A DNA stretch of 64,000 bases, from assembly GCA_018268595.1 (NCBI GenBank), contig JAFDWH010000016.1, positions 1 through 64,000 on the forward strand. Direction: 5' to 3'. A program made the translations under genes and the position numbers. This stretch comes from Actinomycetota bacterium (GTDB lineage: Bacteria > Actinomycetota > Thermoleophilia > Solirubrobacterales > Solirubrobacteraceae). Of this stretch, positions 16,559 to 24,160 are shown one piece after another; within the stretch, counting starts at the first letter, position 1, and each line of letters begins with the position of its first letter. Under the pieces are notes generated by a model. That model had not been told where the DNA came from. It saw nothing but the letters and a program-made list of their open reading frames with translations, and searched no databases.

Positions 16559-17524
16559 TCATCCACGTGCAAGACCGAGCAGGCGATGCGCCGTCGGTGA
16601 GCCGGGATAGACGCCACCCCGCATACAAACCACAACGGCAACGCCGAGCGACTCGAGGAACGCTGTTCGCTCGCCGGCCAGCGCTGCGTCGGTCACCAGA
16701 CACAGACGATCGTTGTGATCGCCGTATGCGTACCGATACTCGAGCAGCTGCGCCAGGCCGCTCCGAACGCGCGTCAGGTCAGTGCCAGAACGGATCGTCT
16801 TTGCCTCAAAGATCGCGCGTCTGCCCGCTGGGTCGCGCGCCCACAGATCGATCGCAGCCGGGATCTCGTTCAGCTCGGTCCAACCGCTGTCGTGCAGATG
16901 TTCGTAGAGCGTGACGAGGATCTGCTGATGGCCGCTGGTCGCCTTCTCCTGCAGCCGCGCGGTCTCCTCAGGTGCCGCGGGTTGGCCTGCCGGAGCGGGC
17001 GGCGTGGGGATGCGCGTCGGATCGAATGGCCGCGCCACAGATGCCCGCCGCGCGGCTCCGGGGCTATACGGAAGCGTGCTGACGCGCTCGGCGGTCGCGG
17101 CCGCACGCGCGTCAAAGCGCAACTGGAAGCGCCAGACGGTGCGACTTCTACCGTGGAGGTCAAGCGCCATCTCTTGCCACTTGTCGATGCACGTCGCCTG
17201 GCCGAGATAGGTCAACGCCCGCGGCGCCGCAGGCTCAAAGACGTGCAGCGTGCGCGCGTTCTCGCCAACGTCCCGATTTTGCGCCGTGTACTCCTGGTCG
17301 CCCTGTTTGCCCCGGCCCGTATAGATCAGATCACTGCCCTGCCACGAGTCGCCGTAGTCGAACGAGCGTGCCCCAGGAAACGTGATCAGCAGTAAGGCGT
17401 CGTGCTCGGGTCGGCTGATCATCCCGCCGGCAATGCCGGGGTACTCGGGCCGGAAGTCGAACTGGCGTCCCAGCTCGGTCCAGCTATAGACCTGCCCAGG
17501 ACGAAGTGTGTGGTTCCCCGCCAC
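16559..17524 (-). CDS. Solitary SRA-like / PD-(D/E)XK nuclease (type IV restriction-like)
   Basis: 321-aa two-domain protein. Residues about 7-100 match the N-terminal SRA-like domain of ScoMcrA/HNH-type modified-DNA endonucleases: GQVYSWTEL, GIAGGM, then FDYGDSW, YTGRGKQGDQEY and LHVFEP. After a Pro-rich linker, residues about 195-305 form a PD-(D/E)XK nuclease core: D226, E240-A-K242 and QLLEYR. This suggests cleavage of DNA carrying a modified base. GC content and codon use are visibly lower than in the neighbours, suggesting transfer. Start GTG lies 36 nt after the upstream stop. No methyltransferase is adjacent. Confidence 0.72.
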   Translation of the reverse strand: MAGNHTLRPGQVYSWTELGRQFDFRPEYPGIAGGMISRPEHDALLLITFPGARSFDYGDSWQGSDLIYTGRGKQGDQEYTAQNRDVGENARTLHVFEPAAPRALTYLGQATCIDKWQEMALDLHGRSRTVWRFQLRFDARAAATAERVSTLPYSPGAARRASVARPFDPTRIPTPPAPAGQPAAPEETARLQEKATSGHQQILVTLYEHLHDSGWTELNEIPAAIDLWARDPAGRRAIFEAKTIRSGTDLTRVRSGLAQLLEYRYAYGDHNDRLCLVTDAALAGERTAFLESLGVAVVVCMRGGVYPGSPTAHRLLGLARG

Positions 17525-17560
17525 ATACCAATGGTGCCGTCCCAGTCAGACGTTGTTTTT

Positions 17561-18205
17561 TTATGCCAGCCGCGTACGCAGGCTCTCCGCCTGCTGGCGC
17601 TCCACGTCCTCGACCGTGAGCGTGGGGTCGGCGCGGCGCATGTGGGCGTGGGAGACCTCGGCGGGGGTCGGCTGGTCGGCGGGCGCGGGCCAGGTCGCTG
17701 GGTCCCACAGTCTCGAGCGCACGAACGCCTTCGGGCAGTGCGCGTAGACCTCGTCGGCGCGCACGACGATCGCGGTCTTCGGCGGCTTGCCGACGGGCGT
17801 CAGGCGGTCGAGCAGCGCCGGATCGTCGCTCACGCACGCCGCGCCGTTGACGCGCAGCGTCTGGTCGCGGCCCGGGATCAGGAAGATCAGGCCCGCGTGG
17901 CCGCTCGCGACGACGTTGCGCAGCGTGTCGAGGCGGTTGTTGCCGGTCGCGTCGGGGATCGCCAGGTGGTCGTCGTCGAGCACCGTCACGAAGCCCGGCT
18001 GGCCGCCGCGCGGCGTCACGTCGCAACGCCCGTCCGTGTCGTGCGAGGCGACCAGCACGAGCGGCGCGACCGCGATCAGCCGCCGCGCCATCGCGTCGAG
18101 CGCGCTCAGCTCCTTGCGCACCGCGCGCGCCAGCGGCTGCTCGTACAGCTCGCGCAGGCGCGCCTCGCTTCCGATCGCGCCGGCGAAGGGATCGAGCTCG
18201 GCCAT
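17561..18205 (-). CDS. PPOX-type flavoprotein (pyridoxamine 5'-phosphate oxidase-related)
   Basis: 214-aa FMN-binding split-barrel protein. Features: the lead helix KELSALDAMARRLIA, FVTVLDDDHLAIPDATGNNRLDT (dimer/FMN strand), GLIFLIPGRDQTLRVNG and a C-terminal helical tail. It resembles the MSMEG_1061-type FMN-dependent subgroup. Substrate unknown. CATCAT stands 7 nt before the ATG, compatible with a leaderless start. Confidence 0.8.
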   Translation of the reverse strand: MAELDPFAGAIGSEARLRELYEQPLARAVRKELSALDAMARRLIAVAPLVLVASHDTDGRCDVTPRGGQPGFVTVLDDDHLAIPDATGNNRLDTLRNVVASGHAGLIFLIPGRDQTLRVNGAACVSDDPALLDRLTPVGKPPKTAIVVRADEVYAHCPKAFVRSRLWDPATWPAPADQPTPAEVSHAHMRRADPTLTVEDVERQQAESLRTRLA

Positions 18206-18234
18206 GCGACCGATGATGTCAGCGCGCCGGCCGC

Positions 18235-18807
18235 TCAGCGCCGGTCGCGCGCCCGCAACCAGGCGACCACGTCGGCGGCGTTGCGGTCGGGCGGGAAGAC
18301 GGGATAGAACGCCTTCGCGACGGCGCCGTCCACGAAGATCAGCGTGATGCGCTTGTACAGCCGCATCCCGCCGGCCGCGAACGTCGGCAGCCGCAGCGCC
18401 GCCGCGAGCCGCAGATCGGGGTCGGAGACGAGCGCGAACGGCAGCCGTTCGCGTGCCGCGAACTCCGCCTGCTCCGCGGCCGGCTGCGCGCTCAGCCCCA
18501 GCACCTCGGCCCCCGCCGCCCGCAGCTCCGCGTGGTGGTCGCGGAACGCGCAGCTCTGCGGCGTGCAGCCGCGCGCGCCGGGGATCGCGTCCCACCCGTC
18601 CGGGGAGGGCTCGCCGGGCGTCCCCGTGCGCGGGTAGACGTAGAGCACGAGCGTGCCGGCCGCCGCCGCGGCCGCCGCCAGGTCGACCGTGCCGCCGCTC
18701 GTCGCCGCCAGCGCCAGCGCCGGCAGCCGCAGCCCCGGCAGGTGCGCCGCCGCCCCGTCGTCGACCGGCACGGGCAGGTCGGGCGGCAGCGCGTGGAGGT
18801 CCGTCAC
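18235..18807 (-). CDS. Peroxiredoxin (AhpC/TSA, BCP-like)
   Basis: 190-aa thioredoxin-fold peroxidase. The peroxidatic site is GCTPQSCAFRDH (Cys81, second Cys86), preceded by LVLYVYPRTGTPGEP. It reduces peroxides with electrons probably from a thioredoxin; a thioredoxin-domain gene lies just beyond the neighbouring hydrolase. GTG start overlaps the hydrolase stop as GTGA. Confidence 0.86.
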   Translation of the reverse strand: MTDLHALPPDLPVPVDDGAAAHLPGLRLPALALAATSGGTVDLAAAAAAAGTLVLYVYPRTGTPGEPSPDGWDAIPGARGCTPQSCAFRDHHAELRAAGAEVLGLSAQPAAEQAEFAARERLPFALVSDPDLRLAAALRLPTFAAGGMRLYKRITLIFVDGAVAKAFYPVFPPDRNAADVVAWLRARDRR

Positions 18808-19625
18808 GTCGCCTCCGCGACCAGCTCGGCGATCGCCCGCGAGAGCTGCCCGCCCTGCCAGGCGATCGGCGATCTGCCCGCCTCCTCGACGACCAGCCGC
18901 GCGCCCGGGATCGCGGAGGCGTACGCCTCGCCGACGGCGAGCGGATGGCCGGGGTCGGCCTCGTCGCGGTCCGCGACGACGAGCGCCGGCACGTCCAGCG
19001 CCGCCAGCTCGCGCAGCGACGCGAACGGCTGCGAGCGCGGGACCTGCTGCAGCGCGTCCGCCACGGCGAGCAGGTCCTCGTGCTGGGCCATCCGCTGGCG
19101 CAGCACGGTGCGCACCGTGTCGACCCACGCCGGCGGCACCTGCTCCTCCACCCGGTAGGCCGCGACGAAGCCCTCGATCCCGTCGCGCCGCAGCCCGTCC
19201 GCGAGCGCGTCCCAGCGCTCCAGGTCCGGCGGCGCGTCCGGGTCGAATGCCGGCGTCACGACGACCACGCCGGCGACCCGCTCCGGCGCCTGCAGCGCGA
19301 CCCGCAGCAGCGTATGCGCCCCCATCGACGCGCCCGCCAGCACCGCCCGCCGCACGCCGCTCGCGTCCATCACCGCGAGCAGGTCGGCGGCCAGGTCCTC
19401 GTAGCGGTACGACGCCGCCGGCGACGAGCTGCCGTGCCCGCGCGCGTCGTAGGAGACGACGCGGTGCCCGCCGCGCTCCAGCGCCTTCGAGCCCATCACG
19501 ACGTAGCGGCGCGTCGCCGTCAGCCCGTGCAGCAGCACGACCGGCGGGCCGTCCGCCGCACCCGCCTGCTCGACGGCAAGTCGCACGGCGGGCGGGGACC
19601 CGGTCTCCACGATCCGCTCGGTCAT
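18804..19625 (-). CDS. Alpha/beta hydrolase
   Basis: Cytoplasmic hydrolase of about 273 aa. Oxyanion strand VVLLHGLTA, nucleophile elbow GASMGA (Ser), and later PALVVADRDEADPGHP supply the usual fold landmarks. A C-terminal His is less clear. Translationally coupled to the peroxiredoxin gene. The ATG at MTERIVET is preferred; the ATG 33 nt upstream would overlap the divergent thioredoxin gene. Substrate unknown. Confidence 0.8.
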   Translation of the reverse strand: MTERIVETGSPPAVRLAVEQAGAADGPPVVLLHGLTATRRYVVMGSKALERGGHRVVSYDARGHGSSSPAASYRYEDLAADLLAVMDASGVRRAVLAGASMGAHTLLRVALQAPERVAGVVVVTPAFDPDAPPDLERWDALADGLRRDGIEGFVAAYRVEEQVPPAWVDTVRTVLRQRMAQHEDLLAVADALQQVPRSQPFASLRELAALDVPALVVADRDEADPGHPLAVGEAYASAIPGARLVVEEAGRSPIAWQGGQLSRAIAELVAEAT

Positions 19626-19656
19626 CGCCGGAGTCGTATCACTACCCTCAATGCTC

Positions 19657-20397
19657 ATGATCTTCGACGTCACCGAACAGGACTTCGAGGCCCAGGTCGT
19701 CGAGCGCTCGCGCACGCTGCCGGTCGTCGTCGACTTCTGGGCCGAGTGGTGCGGGCCGTGCCGTCAGCTCGGCCCCGTGCTGGAGCAGGCCGTCACCGCA
19801 CGCGACGGCAAAGTCGCGCTCGCGAAGCTCGACACGGACGCCAACCCGGCGATCTCGCGCGCCTTCGGGATCCAGGGGATCCCGGCCGTGAAGGCGTTCA
19901 AGGACGGCCGCGTCGTCGCCGAGTTCGTCGGCGCGCAGCCGAGAGCGAGCGTCGAGCAGTTCCTCGACGCGCTGCTGCCGAGCGCGGCGGACGCGCTCGT
20001 CGAGACGGGCGACGAGGCGTCGCTGCGGCAGGCGCTCGCGCTGGAGCCGAACCGCGCCGACGCGCTCGTGCCGCTCGCGCGCCTGCTGCACGCGCGCGGC
20101 GAGGACGACGAGGCGCTGGCGCTGCTCGAGCGCGCGCCGGGGGACTTCGGCGCCGCCGGCCTGAAGGCGCACATCGAGCTGCAGCGCACCGGCGCGCCCG
20201 ACCTGTCCGACGCCTTCGCCGCGCTCGACGCGGGCGAGACCGAGCGCGCGCTCGAGCTGCTGATCGCCGCGCTGCCGAGCGCCGACGGCGCCAAGGACGA
20301 GATCCGCAAGGTCGTCGTCGGGATCCTCGACGAGCTGGGCGTCGAGCACCCGCTCGCGCGCGACGCGCGCCGCAGACTCGCCGCCGCGCTCTACTGA
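19657..20397 (+). CDS. Thioredoxin-TPR chaperone, YbbN/CnoX-like
   Basis: About 246 aa. An N-terminal thioredoxin domain (residues about 1-105) has the intact active site WCGPC (Cys32/35), then a helical TPR-like region (about 125-246: ALALEPNRADALVPLARLL, EALALLERAPGDF). This is the CnoX/YbbN architecture, which links redox repair to chaperonins. ATG 19657 is chosen over 19651 because TACCCT lies 8 nt upstream, a probable leaderless promoter. Confidence 0.88.
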   Translation: MIFDVTEQDFEAQVVERSRTLPVVVDFWAEWCGPCRQLGPVLEQAVTARDGKVALAKLDTDANPAISRAFGIQGIPAVKAFKDGRVVAEFVGAQPRASVEQFLDALLPSAADALVETGDEASLRQALALEPNRADALVPLARLLHARGEDDEALALLERAPGDFGAAGLKAHIELQRTGAPDLSDAFAALDAGETERALELLIAALPSADGAKDEIRKVVVGILDELGVEHPLARDARRRLAAALY

Positions 20398-20409
20398 GCG
20401 CCCTCTAGG

Positions 20410-21510
20410 TCACACGGGCAGCGTCATCTGATCGGCCGGCGGCGACGCGGCGCCGGCGGCGGCGTCCTCGTCCGCGAACGACGCCATCCGCACGCCGAGC
20501 AGCCGCACCGGCCGCGGCGGCGCGTAGGCGCGCAGCAGCTCGAGCGCGACGTCCGTCACGAGCCCGACGTCGCACGTCGGCGTCTCGATCGTGCGCGCGC
20601 GCGTGACGTTGGTCCAGTCGTCGAGCCGCACCTTGATGCCGATCGTGCGCCCGCGCCGGCCGCGTGCCGCGAGCCCCTCGCACAGCTCGCGCGCGAGCCG
20701 CCGCAGGATCTCCTCCAGCTCGGCCATGGAAGCGACGTCCTCGTCGAAGGTGCGCTCGTTCGAGCGCGACTTGAGCACGCGCGCGGTGGTGACCGGCGAG
20801 TCGTCGTGGAACCACGCCCTGCGATGCAGCTCGCGCCCCTGGCGCGCGCCGAGGCGCGCCGCCAGCTCCCCCTCCGGCACCTGCTGCAACGCCCCGATCG
20901 TCTCGATCCCCAGCGCGCGCAGCCGCTCCGCCGTCTTCGGCCCGACCCCCGGCAGCCGGCTCGGCGGGTCGCCGGCGAAGCGGCGCGCCGCCTCCTCGCG
21001 CCCCATCGCGACGAACCCTCTCGGCTTGCCGGCGTCGCTGCAGATCTTCGCGATCAGACGGTTGGGCGCGACCCCGACCGACAGCGAGATGCCGGTGCGC
21101 TCCAGCACCTCCGCCACCAGCTCGCGCAGCACGCGCAGCGGCTTCTCAGTCCCGCTGAGGTCGGCATACGCCTCGTCGAGGCCCAGGTGCTGGAGGGCGC
21201 CGAGCTGCTCGGTCACGATCTCCCACACCGCCCGCGATGTCGCGCGGTAGGCCTCGAAGTCGGGCGGCAGCACGATCGCGTGCGGGCACAGCCGCCGCGC
21301 CTGCGAGGCGGGCATCGCCGAGCCGACGCCGTATCTGCGCGCCTCGTAGGAGGCGGTCGTGACGACGGCGCGCGGGCCGGAGCCGGCGACGATCACCGCC
21401 TTGCCGCGCAGCTCCGGGCGGCGCAGCAGCTCGACCGACGCGTAGAAGGCGTCGCAGTCGAGGTGCGCGATCACGCGCTTGGGCGCAGCTGGCGGCGTCC
21501 CCTCGGACAT
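20410..21510 (-). CDS. dinB: DNA polymerase IV (Y-family)
   Basis: 366-aa translesion polymerase. Catalytic carboxylates lie in HLDCDAFYASVE and LGLDEAYADLSG. The helix-hairpin-helix thumb is LPGVGPKTAERLRALGI, followed by a little-finger domain. The C-terminus ends QMTLPV, a beta-clamp-binding motif. TACCCT stands 9 nt before the ATG (probable leaderless start). Convergent with the thioredoxin gene, with only 12 nt between them. Confidence 0.94.
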   Translation of the reverse strand: MSEGTPPAAPKRVIAHLDCDAFYASVELLRRPELRGKAVIVAGSGPRAVVTTASYEARRYGVGSAMPASQARRLCPHAIVLPPDFEAYRATSRAVWEIVTEQLGALQHLGLDEAYADLSGTEKPLRVLRELVAEVLERTGISLSVGVAPNRLIAKICSDAGKPRGFVAMGREEAARRFAGDPPSRLPGVGPKTAERLRALGIETIGALQQVPEGELAARLGARQGRELHRRAWFHDDSPVTTARVLKSRSNERTFDEDVASMAELEEILRRLARELCEGLAARGRRGRTIGIKVRLDDWTNVTRARTIETPTCDVGLVTDVALELLRAYAPPRPVRLLGVRMASFADEDAAAGAASPPADQMTLPV

Positions 21511-21578
21511 GCAGCCCCGAGGGTACGCCGCCGGCCGGCCGGATGCACGAACAGGTGTTCGCTGCGGAGCCGTTCCCC

Positions 21579-22565
21579 CTACCGCGTGCTCCACACGACG
21601 CCGACGCCGTCGAACCCGAGCCGGCGCGCGGTCGCGCCCGTCAGGTCCCATTCGCGGCCGCCGACATACGGCCCGCGGTCGACGACGGGGACGGTCACCT
21701 CCCGCCCGCGGTAGCGCAGCGTCACCTGCGTGCCGCACGGCAGCGTCTTGTTGGCGACGCCGAGCGTGTCGTAGCCGAGCGTGCCGCCGCACGCGAGCGC
21801 GCCGCCGTAGAGCGCGTACCACGACGCGAGCCCGGGACGGAACGCCCGCAGCGTCCCGGCGCCGGCGCGCGCGCCGGCGTTGCGGCCGTCGCCCGCGAAG
21901 CGGACGCGCAGGCGCTGCGAGCCGGCCACGTGCGTCGCCACGCGCGCGTCGAAGTGGCCGTTCGCCCGCGTGCGAACGTGCGCGACCGCATGCCAGCGAC
22001 CGCGCGCGCCCGCCTCGATGACGACGCGCCGGCCGCGCGTGCGCGGCAGCAGCGTGCCACGGACGCGGACCGCCTGGCCGGCGCGCACGTCGTGGCCGCG
22101 GCGGTCGACGACGAGCCGTCCGGCGACCGTGACGCGACGCGAGGCGCCGGCGGCGCTCGCTTCTGCGCGCGCCGGGCCCGACGTGGCGGCGGGCGCCGCG
22201 TCGGGCAGCAGCGCGGCGCGCAGCGCGCCCGAGCGCTTCAACGCGACGCGGAAGCGGTAGCGACCGCCGGCTTCGACGGTCGTCTCCGCGAGCGCCCGCC
22301 AGGCGCCGCCGCGCGGCGCGTACTGCAGAGCGATCCGCCTCCCCGCCTGCGACGCCGCCACGCGGCCCCGCACATCGGCCGGCTGACCGAAGCGGAGAGT
22401 CGCGTCCCGCAGCGCCGGCGGGCGCAGGACCGGCGACTGGGACGCCTCCGGCGCGGGCGCCGCCTGGGCGAGCGCCAGCGCCGTCACGGACAGGGTGCTG
22501 CCGAGTGCGAGCGCACCGGCCACGGCCTTCCGCGGCACGGCGCGGCCCGCGAGTTGCAAGCGCAA
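21579..22565 (-). CDS. RlpA-like double-psi beta-barrel secreted protein
   Basis: 328-aa exported wall protein. N-terminal signal peptide (ALALGSTLSVTALALAQA), two Ig-like/beta repeats (about 60-130 and 135-235, each with GRVAASQAGRRI or GTLLPRTRGRRV type strands), then an RlpA/DPBB domain at the C-terminus: ASWYALYGG, ACGGTLGYDTLGVANKTLPCGT, VPVVDRGPYVGGREWDL. It probably binds or cleaves peptidoglycan. The TTG start has GGAGG 10 nt upstream and sits directly behind a c-di-AMP riboswitch. Confidence 0.85.
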   Translation of the reverse strand: MRLQLAGRAVPRKAVAGALALGSTLSVTALALAQAAPAPEASQSPVLRPPALRDATLRFGQPADVRGRVAASQAGRRIALQYAPRGGAWRALAETTVEAGGRYRFRVALKRSGALRAALLPDAAPAATSGPARAEASAAGASRRVTVAGRLVVDRRGHDVRAGQAVRVRGTLLPRTRGRRVVIEAGARGRWHAVAHVRTRANGHFDARVATHVAGSQRLRVRFAGDGRNAGARAGAGTLRAFRPGLASWYALYGGALACGGTLGYDTLGVANKTLPCGTQVTLRYRGREVTVPVVDRGPYVGGREWDLTGATARRLGFDGVGVVWSTR

Positions 22566-22591
22566 CAGGGTCGAGCCTCCTTCGAGCGACC

Positions 22592-22815
22592 TTGGCGCCT
22601 ACGGGGTTAGCTGACGGGCTCGCGACGACGCGTGAAGCGCCCCGCGGCACGCCCGCAGGCGCACCGCTGGACACACGACGACGTCGCTACGGCGGCAGCA
22701 GCCGCCGATTCGCCCCCTCGGCCGGACCGTCACATGGTGATGCGAGGCCCGGCCCGGCGCCGCATCACAGCGGCGCCATGGTTCCCCCGCTCGCCCCCGC
22801 ACCGTGCGGGGGCGA
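22592..22815 (-). ncRNA. c-di-AMP riboswitch (ydaO-yuaA type)
   Basis: The leader of the RlpA-like gene carries the ydaO-yuaA signature. Read on the minus strand, AGCCCGTCAGCTAACCCCG followed by TAGGCGCC lies at about 22594-22620. Upstream are GGGGGCGAATCGGC (22704-22717) and GCGGGGGAACC (22780-22790). A strong hairpin of CGCCCCCGC with its complement (22792-22814) closes the 5' side. c-di-AMP riboswitches often control wall-remodelling genes in actinobacteria and usually turn expression off when bound. Exact ends are approximate. The remainder of the 335-bp gap shows no gene. Confidence 0.9.
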
Positions 22816-22900
22816 TTCGGCAGGTCGAAGGGCCCAGGCTAGCGGACCCGAACATTCGTCGTGTGTGCCCGATCTCACACAGGCACCCACGACGGGCGCG

Positions 22901-23815
22901 TCAGAACGGCTGGCGCGTGTTCGACACGTAGGGCTGCGTGAACTGGAGCTTGAAGCCGCTGCTCTGCGGGTCGATCGCAACGATCCCGAAGCGCACGCGG
23001 TCCGTCGGCCGTTCCGACAGGTTGTTCGCCGCGGTCGAGGAGCCGACCTTGACGCCGTCGAGGTAGAGCTCGGTCGTCGAGCCGGAGCTGGAGTCGATCT
23101 GCTGGTGCAGCTCGAGCGTGAACCAGCGGCCCTCGGGGGCGGTCACGCCGCCGATCAGGCTGCGCGTCGGCCACGACCCGTCGTACGTGTCGCACTCGGC
23201 GTGCAGCTTGCTGTCGCCGCTCCACAGGGCGACGCCGCAGGTGTTGGCGGAGGAGCCGTAGATCGGCCAGTTGTCGCGCCGCATCAGGCTCACGTAGCCG
23301 GCGTTCGAGGAGAAGCCGGACGGCAGGTAGTAGCGCGCGCCCATCCAGGTGTCCTGACCCTCCTTGATCTGCGGCTGGTCGTAGTCGAAGATGCCGCGGG
23401 CGTAGCCGTTCGTGCTGCCGCCGTTGTAGCCGACGGTGAAGATCCCGTTCGACTCGGAGATCGTGCCGTTGAGCGTCGCCTGCTGGTCGAAGCCCGACAG
23501 CGAGGGCGCCGTCAGCGTCGGGAACGGCGCGGTCGTGGGCGGCGGGCTCGTCGTCGTCGAGGCCGCCGCGATCTGGTCGGGCTGGAACGAGTTGACCGCC
23601 GCCCGCGAGCCGTCGAGCGCGACGACGACATGGCTCGCGTCCGGGACCGCTACGACGGTGCCCTTCTCACCGGTGCTGTTCACCGTAACGCGGTCGGCGA
23701 CGGTGAACGACGACGTCGAGCTTATGGCGCGCGTGTGCGCGCCGAGCAAGACGAGAGCGGCCGCGGCCAGCACCGCGATGGCGATGGCGGGGCGGAGGAC
23801 TACGTGGCGGGTCAT
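22901..23815 (-). CDS. Secreted polysaccharide lyase-like (concanavalin-fold) protein
   Basis: 304-aa exported protein. Signal peptide or anchor at residues about 8-28 (LRPAIAIAVLAAAALVLLGA), a small N-terminal beta region, a Ser/Thr/Pro linker (STTTSPPPTT), then a jelly-roll domain with YARGIFDYDQP, DTWMGARYYLPSGF and PEGRWFTLELHQQI. These features recall heparin-lyase-I-like/PL14-PL20 lyases and related lectins. Catalytic residues cannot be assigned with certainty, and binding rather than cleavage is possible. Confidence 0.62.
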   Translation of the reverse strand: MTRHVVLRPAIAIAVLAAAALVLLGAHTRAISSTSSFTVADRVTVNSTGEKGTVVAVPDASHVVVALDGSRAAVNSFQPDQIAAASTTTSPPPTTAPFPTLTAPSLSGFDQQATLNGTISESNGIFTVGYNGGSTNGYARGIFDYDQPQIKEGQDTWMGARYYLPSGFSSNAGYVSLMRRDNWPIYGSSANTCGVALWSGDSKLHAECDTYDGSWPTRSLIGGVTAPEGRWFTLELHQQIDSSSGSTTELYLDGVKVGSSTAANNLSERPTDRVRFGIVAIDPQSSGFKLQFTQPYVSNTRQPF

Positions 23816-24160
23816 TGCATCTCCTCAGCGCAGGCGCGAGCGGACGAGCACGAGACTCTGGCGCGGGCGCGTCTGCGCTTTGTCACGTTGTCGTTACGCC
23901 ACAACAAGCAGCAGCGTACGACGGGGGACCCCGATTCCCTCGATATGCGAAGCGACGCAGGGCCGACCCGTCGCGTCGCCGCCTCCCTAAGCGAACCTGC
24001 GAATCGTGGCCGGAGGCAGTGTTACGTCAACTGCCGAGTGCGATACAAGCACATTCGGAAAAGGAAGTGCAAGTTGGGGGTCTCCCGGTGGCACTTGTGC
24101 CGTCTGCCACGATCGTCCTCTGACGGGGCCTGTTTCGCGCTGCTGCCACAATGGGGTGCG
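23816..24160. promoter_or_regulatory. 345-bp divergent intergenic region
   Basis: Lies between the secreted lyase-like gene (minus) and wax synthase (plus). It holds a perfect dyad GGCAGT-9nt-ACTGCC at 24015-24035, a second inverted repeat AAGTGC/GCACTT at 24065-24096 enclosing GGG/CCC, and CACAAT 8 nt before the wax synthase ATG. It is locally AT-richer. No RNA gene or riboswitch is recognised. Confidence 0.45.

Noticed and set aside
17550-17562. Run of T (TTGTTTTTTT) as a rho-independent terminator of the PPOX gene
   Set aside because: No stem precedes the T-run in either orientation, so only a weak AT-rich spacer is supported.
22505-24160. Plus-strand extension of the wax synthase frame far upstream
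   Set aside because: It runs antisense through the riboswitch and the secreted lyase-like gene and has no recognisable protein. The wax synthase starts naturally at 24161 with its conserved N-terminus.
23816-24160. Riboswitch or c-di-GMP aptamer in the divergent intergenic region
   Set aside because: No match to c-di-GMP-I/II, cobalamin, TPP or ydaO signatures. Only simple dyads are visible.
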